A stretch of DNA of 64,000 nucleotides from Tepidibacillus decaturensis (GTDB taxonomy: Bacteria > Bacillota > Bacilli > Tepidibacillales > Tepidibacillaceae). The position numbers were made by a program, and so were the translations under genes. Shown one piece after another: positions 57,238-64,000 of the stretch. The stretch spans positions 680,423 to 744,422 of the forward strand of contig NZ_LSKU01000001.1 of NCBI RefSeq assembly GCF_001561915.1, read 5' to 3'. How positions within the stretch are numbered: the stretch's first letter is position 1; each line of letters opens with the position of its first letter. The notes under the pieces were generated by a model, which saw only the letters and a program-made list of their open reading frames with translations, was not told the origin of the DNA and made no database searches.

Positions 57238-58703
57238 ATGTTCCAAAAAGGTAAGCTATGGGTGATTAGTCTTTTGACCCTAGCAATATTAGGTACTGTA
57301 ATTAATCTTCAAGGAATGAGTTCAAAAAGTACACCAACTTTACGTTCTTTTGCACCTTATATTACTATAAAAAGAGACCAAATTCCCAGTTATCTAATCG
57401 ATATGATTTATCATGAAAATACGAAAAAAGTGACGGGAAACATGAAAGTGATGGTTCCTAATCGCACAACTAAACCATTAGATGAGCTTTATTTTCATCT
57501 ATATCCAAACGCTTTTGCTAATTGGAAATGGGAAGAAGTGACCAAGCCCAAAACGAACGGTTATTTAAAAGTGATTAAAGCTTCAATCAACCAGATAGAA
57601 GCTTTTCCTCATCAGAAAGATACATTGCTAAAACTTAATTTACCTATTCCTTTACAACCGAATAAAGCAGCAATGGTGGAAATCACTTTTGAATTAAAGC
57701 TGCCAACAAGAGGGTTACGTTTAAATCAAACACCCTATTCTGCCTATTTAGCCCAATGGTATCCAATGCTAGCAGTGGTGGATAATCAGGGATGGCATAT
57801 TGACCCCTATACGACAACAGGTGATCCGTTTTTTTCTGAAATTGCAGATTTTAAAGTACATGTTCAAGTACCAGAAGGATATACTGTTATTTCCTCTGCA
57901 AACGATCCACATCATGAAGTTGCAAATGAGAAACAAGTCACTTTGTCTCAACAAAAAATTAGAGATTTTGCCATGGTTATCACAAAGGAATACGAATCGA
58001 TTTCTGGGATAACAAAAGATGGGGTAAAAACAAACCTTTGGTACCTATCAGATCAACAGGCGGTGGCTCCATTACTCTTAGGTGCTGCTACCGATGCAAT
58101 GCAATTTTTTAATGAATCGTTTGGATCCTATCCGATGAAAGAAATAGATATTGTGCTAGCTAACTCAGGATATGGAATAGCTGGTATGGAATATCCGGGA
58201 CTGGTTACATCTGATGCCTACATTGAGGAAGGGAAAAAAAGTGGCCTGCTTATCACGTTGTGGCCCATGAATTAGCTCATCAATGGTGGTATAGTACGGT
58301 AGGAAATAATCAAATTGAAGAACCATGGTTAGACGAAGGGTTAACTTCTTTTTCCGAATATCTTTATACCGAACAGGTCTTAAAGCGAAAAAATATCGAT
58401 GTTTTAATGAAAAAAATCAAACAAACGACAGATCAACTTTCAGCTGAGCAAAATGTGAGTGTACTACAATCGATTTATTCTTATGGTGATTTATATGGAC
58501 TATTTATTTATGCTAGACCAGCAGCTATGTTATGGGAATTAAAGGAAGAGTTTGGGGATCAGAAAGTTAAAGAATTATTACAAACCTATTATAAAAATTA
58601 CCGATTCAAAATCGCTTCAACAGAGGATTTTATCCAAACGGCAAATACAGTATTCAATAAGGATATGAGCCCTTTTTTTAATCAGTGGCTCATTACTCGT
58701 TAA
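57238..58703 (+). pseudogene. M1 family metallopeptidase, frameshifted just before its zinc motif
   Basis: The N-terminal half (57238 to about 58240) starts with a signal-like hydrophobic segment (LWVISLLTLAILGTVINLQ) and has the family exopeptidase-type motif GIAGMEYPGLV. The second frame begins VVAHELAHQWWYSTVG, the HEXXH zinc motif, with the distal Glu in WLDEGLTSFSEYL. One extra A in the seven-A run 58234-58240 joins them (GKKKWPAYHVVAHELAHQW). It is probably an exported aminopeptidase-like enzyme of about 488 residues. It stands alone between sigA and trmK. Confidence 0.85.
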
Positions 58704-58709
58704 GAAAAA

Positions 58710-58757
58710 TCCACAAAAGTGATAACTTACCTATGTTATTAGCATAGGTTTCTTTTT
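58710..58757 (+). terminator. Terminator after the M1 peptidase, preceded by a repeat half-site
   Basis: ACCTATG (58729-58735) and CATAGGT (58743-58749) pair around TTATTAG, followed by TCTTTTT. Just upstream, ATCCACAAAAGTGAT (58710-58723) resembles the left arm of the interspersed repeat without a right arm. Confidence 0.75.
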
Positions 58758-58820
58758 GCCTATGTATGGGTTGGAATGTATAATGGTTATGTACATAGTT
58801 TGATAAGAAAAGGTGAAATC

Positions 58821-59573
58821 ATGGAATCAATCCAGTTATCTGAGCGTTTATTAATGATTGCACAAAATATCCCTGTAGGAAAAAGAGTAGCAGATATTGG
58901 TTCAGATCATGCCCTCTTGCCAAGTTATCTTATCCTTAATGAAATCTCTCCATTCGTCATTGCTGGTGAAGTAAATGAAGGACCTTACCAAGCTGCGAAA
59001 AGGCAAATTGAAAGTTTAGGGCTTGAAGATAAGGTTTCAGTCAGAAAAGGAAATGGTCTACAAGTGATAGAACCAAACGAAGTTCAAGTGGTTACAATTG
59101 CTGGAATGGGAGGATCATTGATTTCTCAAATTTTAGAACAGGGAAAAGAAAAAATAGATCAACTTGAACGGTTCATTTTACAGCCTAATGTTGGTGTAGA
59201 TCAGGTTAGAAGATGGCTGGATCAGCATAATTGGGACTTGATAGCCGAAGAAATTTTAGAAGAGGGCGAAAAAATATATGAGATTATTGTGGCGGAAAAA
59301 AGAAGGGGAATGGAAGATCCGGTATATCGGTCAGAAAAATGGAGCAAAGACGAATTATATCGTTTAGGACCGATTTTAGTGAAAAAGCAGTCTGAGGTTT
59401 TAATTAAAAAGTGGATGATTGAATTAACAAAAGTAGAATATATCCTTGAACAGATTAAAAATTCAAAGAATGAACAAGAAAAATCTATAAAAGAAATGCA
59501 ATTAAACCATGAGCAAAAATGGCTGAAGGGGGTTATCCAATGTTTGCAAAAGGACAAACCATTATTCAGTTAA
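58821..59573 (+). CDS. trmK: tRNA (adenine(22)-N1)-methyltransferase TrmK
   Basis: TrmK (YqfN) makes m1A22 in certain tRNAs. The 250-residue protein has the SAM-binding motif [16 protein letters not shown], the active-site segment [16 protein letters not shown] and a C-terminal helical coiled-coil tail. ATG 58821 has AAAAGGTGA upstream; a longer frame to 58776 is unnecessary. The last 34 bases overlap the next gene. Order sigA-(M1)-trmK-yqfO follows B. subtilis apart from the peptidase. Confidence 0.93.
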   Translation: MESIQLSERLLMIAQNIPVGKRVADIGSDHALLPSYLILNEISPFVIAGEVNEGPYQAAKRQIESLGLEDKVSVRKGNGLQVIEPNEVQVVTIAGMGGSLISQILEQGKEKIDQLERFILQPNVGVDQVRRWLDQHNWDLIAEEILEEGEKIYEIIVAEKRRGMEDPVYRSEKWSKDELYRLGPILVKKQSEVLIKKWMIELTKVEYILEQIKNSKNEQEKSIKEMQLNHEQKWLKGVIQCLQKDKPLFS

Positions 59574-60325
59574 TGGAACAGTTTGCACCTAAACATTTTG
59601 CCATAGAAGATGATAAAATTGGTCTACAAGTAGGCACTTTAAACAAAGAAGTAAAAAAGGTAATGTTCACGTTAGATGTTTTAGAAAATGTGGTGGATGA
59701 GGCGATAGAGCATCAAGTTGATCTAATTATCTCTCATCATGCCGTTATTTTTAGACCGCTAAAAAACTTAAGAACAGATTTGCCTCAAGGACGCTTGTAT
59801 GATAAATTGCTAAAAAATGATATAGCCGTTTATGTGGCTCATACTAACTTAGATTCAGTAAAAGGTGGAGTGAATGATGTTTTAGCTGAACGGCTAGAAC
59901 TTCAAGAGGTAGAATTATTGGAGTCTTTCAATTCTTTAGAGTTATCAGAAAAAGCATATGGTATTGGAAGAATAGGTAAGCTTAAAGAAGTAATGTTACT
60001 TCAAGATTTCGCATTATTTGTAAAACAACAATTTCAATTGGATGGTGTAAGGATTGTTGGCGATTTAAAACGTTCTGTTAAAAAAGTAGCGATTGTTGGT
60101 GGAGATGGAAACAGTTTTGTTAGTAAAGCAGCATTTCGTGGTGCAGATGTTTTAGTAACAGGGGATATTTACTACCATGTTGCACATGATGCAATGGCTC
60201 AAAATTTAGCGATCATAGATGCTGGACATAATATTGAAAAATATGTGTTAGATCACGTAAAAGCTTATGTTGAAGAGGAATTTAAAAAAAGGAAATATCA
60301 ACTAAATTATTGGTTGCAAAAATAA
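59540..60325 (+). CDS. yqfO: Nif3-like dinuclear metal centre protein (YqfO, short form)
   Basis: The 261-residue protein has the Nif3/DUF34 metal ligands in [30 protein letters not shown] and [24 protein letters not shown]. Function is uncertain; a GTP cyclohydrolase-related role has been suggested. B. subtilis YqfO is about 110 residues longer because of an inserted PII/CutA-like domain that is lacking here. The start is ATG 59540, after AAGGGGG; it lies within the end of trmK. Confidence 0.92.
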   Translation: MFAKGQTIIQLMEQFAPKHFAIEDDKIGLQVGTLNKEVKKVMFTLDVLENVVDEAIEHQVDLIISHHAVIFRPLKNLRTDLPQGRLYDKLLKNDIAVYVAHTNLDSVKGGVNDVLAERLELQEVELLESFNSLELSEKAYGIGRIGKLKEVMLLQDFALFVKQQFQLDGVRIVGDLKRSVKKVAIVGGDGNSFVSKAAFRGADVLVTGDIYYHVAHDAMAQNLAIIDAGHNIEKYVLDHVKAYVEEEFKKRKYQLNYWLQK

Positions 60326-60374
60326 ATACGAACCCATTTCAATTTATGTAAACACGATTTCAGGGGAGAGGAAC

Positions 60375-60875
60375 ATGTTAATCGGGAGAAAGTTTTTCGA
60401 ATATGAACAAGCAAATAGAAGAATACATGAAATAGAACAAAAAGAAGTAGAATATATGATACAAAAAGAAAAATACTTAAATGAACAAGAAATTGAAAAA
60501 AGCAATATCGCTCAATTACAAGCTCAACCAATCAATGATGACATCAGAATAGAGCTTGCCCTTTGTAAGCAAAGGATTTTCTTACTACAAAAGGATTTAG
60601 ATCGTTTAGAAGAAAAATGGCGTGAGGAAAGCCTTATTTTCATGCAAGAAAAATATGATTTAGAGCAAAAGATCAATGAGTTTAAAACGATCATTCCAAA
60701 TCAACATTGGAAAATATATCAACGTATAAAAGAAACAAAGGAAAATCCAGTTGTTGAAGTAAAGCACCAAATGTGTACAGGCTGTTTTATGCCATTATCC
60801 CAAACTAACCTTAATCAATGGCGTCGTGGGAAAGATTTAGTTTTATGTGAAGTATGTGATCGTATCTTGGCATAA
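60375..60875 (+). CDS. Coiled-coil zinc-ribbon protein (COG1579-like, short)
   Basis: The 166-residue protein is a coiled coil over most of its length (rich in Glu, Lys and Gln, about 8-115). It ends in a C4 zinc ribbon with CTGCFMPLSQ (residues 135-138) and LVLCEVCDRIL. This is the layout of the COG1579 zinc-ribbon family, often found next to Nif3-like genes, but shorter than the usual ~240 residues. GGGGAGAGG precedes the ATG. The function is unknown. It is followed by rnpB. Confidence 0.75.
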   Translation: MLIGRKFFEYEQANRRIHEIEQKEVEYMIQKEKYLNEQEIEKSNIAQLQAQPINDDIRIELALCKQRIFLLQKDLDRLEEKWREESLIFMQEKYDLEQKINEFKTIIPNQHWKIYQRIKETKENPVVEVKHQMCTGCFMPLSQTNLNQWRRGKDLVLCEVCDRILA

Positions 60876-60902
60876 TATGGTAATACAACCATCTAAACAC
60901 CA

Positions 60903-60931
60903 TTGAACTGACCGCTAATTTTTGATATAGT
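60903..60931 (+). promoter_or_regulatory. Probable promoter of rnpB
   Basis: TTGAAC at 60903-60908 and TATAGT at 60926-60931 with a 17-base spacer. Transcription would start about 40 bases before the mature RNase P RNA end. Confidence 0.6.
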
Positions 60932-60977
60932 ATTAGTTGTCGTTATTCAAGGTAACGTTTATTGTATAAGTGAAAAT

Positions 60978-61376
60978 GGAAAGTAAGTTGGGTAATCGCT
61001 GGTGAATGATCGCAAGGTCTCACGAGAGGAAAGTCCGAGCTCCATAGGGCAGGGTGCTGGATAACGTCCAGTCAGAGTGATCTGAAGGATAGTGCCACAG
61101 AAATGGACCGCCTATGTATCATCATGTATGATGCAGGTAAGGGTGCAACCGTGGTGTAAGAGACCACGAGGAGATATGGTGACATATTTCCTGGTAAACC
61201 CCACTTGGAGCAAGACCTGATAGGAATGCACATGGAGTTGCCCGCTCCGCATTCGGGTTGGTCGCTTGAGCTGTATAGTAATATACAGCCTAGATAGATG
61301 ATTACCACTTCAATGGTGGGAGCTAGAAGCGTTTTACCACTAGAAGAACAGAACTCGGCTTACAGACTTACTTTCC
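60978..61376 (+). ncRNA. rnpB: RNase P RNA, bacterial type B
   Basis: The 399-base RNA is closed by P1 (GGAAAGTAAGT at 60978 with ACTTACTTTCC ending 61376). It has the conserved GGGTAATCGCTGG, GAGGAAAGTCCGAGCTCC and ATAGGGCAGGGTGCTGGATAA segments, the ACAGAA motif near 61077, and the 3' AACAGAACTCGGCTTACAGA. Length and architecture suit the Bacillus type B RNA (about 400 bases). It is the catalytic subunit that removes 5' leaders from pre-tRNAs. It is preceded by a promoter and followed by a long stem-loop. Confidence 0.96.
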
Positions 61377-61386
61377 AAACGAAAAT

Positions 61387-61446
61387 AAAGCGAAATATAA
61401 AGATATTTTGTTAAACAAAGTATCTTACTATATCTCGCTTTTTTCT
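61387..61446 (+). terminator. Terminator after rnpB
   Basis: AAAGCGA-AATATA near 61387-61400 pairs with TATAT-TCGCTTT near 61428-61441, with an inner stem AGATA/TATCT, followed by TTTTTTC. Confidence 0.8.
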
Positions 61447-61536
61447 ATTTTATTTTGGCAATAATATTGCAAAACCTTAACAAATTAAATAAAATGTGTG
61501 GGAAATCAACTATTATGATATAAAGAAGGGAAACCC

Positions 61537-62997
61537 ATGACTCCAAATCAATCCTATACTAGAAACCTGACCTTACTCACTGACTATTATCAAATTAGTA
61601 TGATGTATTCACATTTTAGAAACAAGCTATTTCATAAAGAAGTTGTTTTTGACGTTTATTTTAGAAAAAATCCATGTGGGACAGGCTATAGTTTGTTTGC
61701 AGGTTTAGAGCAAGTGATCGAATACATACAAAATCTCCGTTTTACAGAAGAAGATATTGAATTTCTAGCTAAGACTTATAAATATGACAAAGAATTTTTA
61801 GATTATTTATCCGACTTTAGATTTACTGGTAACATTTGGTCTGTAAGTGAAGGAACTGTTGTTTTTCCTAATGAACCGATTGTGAGGATTCAAACGAATA
61901 TCTTGGAAGGCCATTTGGTTGAAACGGCGATCTTAAATTTGATCAATCACCAAACTCTTATCGCTACGAAGGCATCTCGAGTTGTTTTTGCCGCGAATGG
62001 CGATCCAGTATTAGAATTTGGATTAAGAAGAGCTCAAGGCCCGGATGCAGGTGTATATGGTGCTCGTGCGGCCTATATTGCTGGAGTAGTAGGTACTTCT
62101 AATGTTCTAGCAGGAAAATTATATTCGATTCCTGTAAAAGGAACCCATGCTCATGCTTATATTCAAAGCTATTCTTCTGAATTAGAGGCTTTCCTTAATT
62201 TTGCTGAAGCATTTCCTAATAATCTCATTTTATTAGTTGATACATATGATACATTGGGAAGTGGAGTACCTAATGCGATTAAAACGTTTCAAATCATGAA
62301 GGAAAAATTAGGTGATCAATTTAAGAATTATGGGATTCGCCTTGATTCTGGTGATTTGGCCTATCTATCTAAGGTTGCAAGAAAAATGCTAGATGAAGCT
62401 GGATTTAATGATGCTCAAATTGTAGCGTCAAATGATTTGGATGAGAACCTGATTAGAGATTTAAAATTACAGGGGGCTAAAATTGATGTTTGGGGGGTAG
62501 GCACGAATTTGATTACTTCAAGTGATTGTCCTTCTTTAGGTGGTGTTTATAAATTAGTTGCCGAAAAAGAAGAAGATCAATTCATACCAAAAATCAAAAT
62601 CAGTGAAAATCCTGAAAAGATTACCACCCCTGGATGTAAAAAAGTAGTCCGTTTTTATAATAAATACACGAAGATGGCAATATTGGACTTAGTAATGTTA
62701 CAAGAGGAAGAAATACCAACCTATGATTTTATTGCCTTTGATCCGATCAATATTTGGAAAAAGAAAAGGGTTAAGGATTTTGTGGCAAAGGAAATTTTAA
62801 TTCCTATCTTCGAAAATGGGGAGTTAATCTATACATTACCATCTATTGAGGAAATTAGGGCACATGCAAAAAGTGAATTAAGTACTATTGATGATGAAAT
62901 GAAACGTCTTAGTAATCCTCATATTTATCACGTTGACTTGTCAAGGAAACTATGGGATTTAAAATATGATCTGATCAACAAAGAGAGGAAAAGATAA
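61537..62997 (+). CDS. pncB: Nicotinate phosphoribosyltransferase
   Basis: PncB converts nicotinate and PRPP to nicotinate mononucleotide in NAD salvage. The 486-residue protein has LLTDYYQISMMYSHFRN near the N-terminus, EFGLRRAQGPDAG, KGTHAHAYIQSYSSELEAF (with the catalytic histidine region), LLVDTYDTLGSG, IRLDSGDLAYLS and the C-terminal cap. Length fits the Gram-positive form. GAAGGGAAA precedes the ATG. The next gene follows at five bases. Confidence 0.96.
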   Translation: MTPNQSYTRNLTLLTDYYQISMMYSHFRNKLFHKEVVFDVYFRKNPCGTGYSLFAGLEQVIEYIQNLRFTEEDIEFLAKTYKYDKEFLDYLSDFRFTGNIWSVSEGTVVFPNEPIVRIQTNILEGHLVETAILNLINHQTLIATKASRVVFAANGDPVLEFGLRRAQGPDAGVYGARAAYIAGVVGTSNVLAGKLYSIPVKGTHAHAYIQSYSSELEAFLNFAEAFPNNLILLVDTYDTLGSGVPNAIKTFQIMKEKLGDQFKNYGIRLDSGDLAYLSKVARKMLDEAGFNDAQIVASNDLDENLIRDLKLQGAKIDVWGVGTNLITSSDCPSLGGVYKLVAEKEEDQFIPKIKISENPEKITTPGCKKVVRFYNKYTKMAILDLVMLQEEEIPTYDFIAFDPINIWKKKRVKDFVAKEILIPIFENGELIYTLPSIEEIRAHAKSELSTIDDEMKRLSNPHIYHVDLSRKLWDLKYDLINKERKR

Positions 62998-63002
62998 CCA
63001 TC

Positions 63003-63485
63003 ATGATACTTACTGCGTTAATTCACAATTATCCCCTGATAACTGCATTTGTGTCGATGTTAATAGCTCAAATCATTAAATTTCCTCTCCTCTACATCAT
63101 GGAGAAAAAACTGGAGCCAATGATTATGTTTAGTAATGGGGGAATGCCTAGTTCTCATTCTGCATTTGTTACTTCCTTGACCACAGCACTTGGCATCAAG
63201 TATGGAGTTGAATCACCTTATTTTGCAATTGCTACAGTATTTGCCCTGATTACCATGTGGGATGCGGCTGGTGTTCGTTATCAGGCGTCTGAACATGCTA
63301 GAATCCTGAATATTCTTGTACAGGATTTTCAGAATTTAGTCGAACATGTTAAATACAAAACAAAAAGAACTAGAAATCAAGTTCCATTAAAAGAGCTTTT
63401 AGGCCATAAACCATTTGAGGTTTTGGTTGGTTCGTTTCTAGGGTTTCTTATCGCTTTTATCATAAAATACTGGGTTTATCAGTGA
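63003..63485 (+). CDS. Divergent PAP2 family membrane protein, YuiD-like
   Basis: The 160-residue protein has four to five membrane segments and the divergent PAP2 (DUF212) motifs NGGMPSSHSAFVTSLTTALG and MWDAAGVRYQASEHARILN. Such proteins are related to acid phosphatases, but their substrate is unknown. It starts five bases after pncB with GAGAGGAAAAG upstream and ends just before an aminopeptidase remnant. Confidence 0.9.
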   Translation: MILTALIHNYPLITAFVSMLIAQIIKFPLLYIMEKKLEPMIMFSNGGMPSSHSAFVTSLTTALGIKYGVESPYFAIATVFALITMWDAAGVRYQASEHARILNILVQDFQNLVEHVKYKTKRTRNQVPLKELLGHKPFEVLVGSFLGFLIAFIIKYWVYQ

Positions 63486-63494
63486 CGTCAAAAG

Positions 63495-63900
63495 AATCCC
63501 ACAAAGGTGCAGTTAATATGTCTAAAGCAGATATAGTAAACCAATTTTTTTTTGCCAATATTTTGGAACGAATTGTTTTATCTTTAGGAAAAGGGAGAGA
63601 GGATTATTTCCGTGCTCTTTCTAAATCTTCAATGCAAATCAAAGTTATACTACAGATAGTGATTCAAATTCAGTTTATGAACAACTTTGTAAGGAAAATG
63701 GAATCCCTGTTCAAAAATTTGTAAATCGATCTGATGAAAGAGGAGGTTCAACCATAGGACCCATTTCATCTACTCAAGTGGATATTCGTTCGATCGATAT
63801 AGGTAATCCAATGCTTGCCATGTATTCAATTAGAGAACTGGCAGGGGTAAAAGACCATGATTATGTGATTCAGTCTTTTAAAGCATTTTATAAATTATAA
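63495..63900 (+). pseudogene. Remnant of an M18 family aminopeptidase
   Basis: Two fragments of the C-terminal half of an M18 (aspartyl) aminopeptidase remain. About 63550-63635 encodes FFFANILERIVLSLGKGREDYFRALSKS. After a frame change, about 63632-63900 encodes NANQSYTTDSDSNSVYEQL, VNRSDERGGSTIGPISSTQVD and SIDIGNPMLAMYSIRELAGVKD to TAA 63898-63900. The N-terminal ~250 residues and a stretch of about 35 residues between the fragments (the H-HPNY region) are missing, so the loss is real deletion, not just frameshift. The left edge begins with CCCACAAAGGT, like the arm of the interspersed repeat. Confidence 0.78.
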
Positions 63901-63931
63901 GAATAACTTCATAAGTTATTTAAAACTTTTC

Positions 63932-63971
63932 AAGCCTAGACCATATTTAAACATGGTAGAGGCTTTTTTTA
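63932..63971 (+). terminator. Terminator after the M18 remnant
   Basis: AAGCCTAGACCAT (63932-63944) pairs with ATGGTAGAGGCTT (one or two mismatches) around ATTTAAAC, followed by seven T. An AATAACTTCATAAGTTATT hairpin precedes it at 63902-63920. Confidence 0.85.
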
Positions 63972-64000
63972 TGCCTTTACAAAATTATTCATGTTAGAAA

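Noticed and set aside
61072..61308. 78-codon minus-strand open frame
   Set aside because: It lies entirely within the RNase P RNA gene on the opposite strand.

Overview
The window is about 64 kb of low-GC Bacillota DNA. It most resembles an endospore-forming member of the Bacillales: gene content and order largely follow the yqe-yqf region of Bacillus subtilis (rsfS, yqeM, comEA/EB/EC, holA, rpsT, gpr, spoIIP, yqxA, lepA, hemW, hrcA-grpE-dnaK-dnaJ, prmA, rsmE, mtaB, yqeW, rpsU, yqeY, yqeZ, floA, yqfB, yqfC, yqfD, phoH, pgpH, ybeY, dgkA, cdd, era, yqzL, recO, ccpN, yqfL, yqxD, dnaG, sigA, trmK, yqfO). Spore genes (gpr, spoIIP, yqfC, yqfD) are present. No phage, transposase, CRISPR array, rRNA or tRNA gene was seen.

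Layout. 1-5 kb: end of rsfS, cvfB, a methyltransferase, then a leucine T-box and leuS. 5-12 kb: the competence genes comEA, comEB and comEC, interrupted by a SAM-riboswitch-controlled metY and a CoA-binding protein, followed by an ECF sigma/anti-sigma pair. 12-20 kb: a minus-strand aromatic-acid-exporter-like gene, holA, rpsT (minus), the spore protease and spoIIP, lepA and hemW. 20-29 kb: a CIRCE-controlled heat-shock cluster (hrcA, an archaeal-type group III chaperonin, grpE, dnaK, dnaJ), then prmA, rsmE and mtaB. 30-34 kb: a Nudix hydrolase, deoC and two minus-strand transporters. 34.4-36.6 kb: a gene of unknown function, a 26-residue peptide gene bracketed by a 13-bp inverted repeat, and a membrane HD-GYP protein. 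This is the least conventional part of the window. 36.6-49 kb: a long housekeeping series (HIT, rpsU, yqeY, nfeD/floA, yqfC/D, phoH, pgpH, ybeY, dgkA, cdd, era, yqzL, recO). 49-57 kb: ccpN, a pyruvate-phosphate-dikinase regulator and ppdK itself, a deleted yqxD, dnaG and sigA. 57-64 kb: an M1 peptidase, trmK, a Nif3-family protein, a zinc-ribbon protein, RNase P RNA, pncB, a PAP2-related membrane protein and the remains of an M18 aminopeptidase.

Three features cut across the window. (1) Seven conserved genes (comEC, hemW, rsmE, phoH, recO, ppdK and the M1 peptidase) are each split by a frameshift that one extra base in an A or T run would repair. Base-calling undercount is the simplest explanation; transcriptional slippage is the alternative. 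(2) A palindromic repeat of about 50 bp, sometimes preceded by a second hairpin, occurs five times (22.0, 27.5, 31.9, 40.5 and 49.2 kb), always between genes or at a gene end. (3) yqxD and the M18 peptidase have true internal deletions that a single base cannot repair.

How the genes work together. The CIRCE cluster joins HrcA, a closed-ring-type chaperonin and the DnaK machine under one operator, with hairpins inside it that could tune expression of individual genes. ccpN-yqfL-ppdK is a carbon-flux unit in which the bifunctional kinase/pyrophosphorylase lies directly next to its expected target. yqxD-dnaG-sigA is the macromolecular synthesis operon, with possible Spo0A boxes upstream. The peptide/HD-GYP module suggests, as inference only, a small-peptide input to a membrane-bound cyclic-di-GMP phosphodiesterase.
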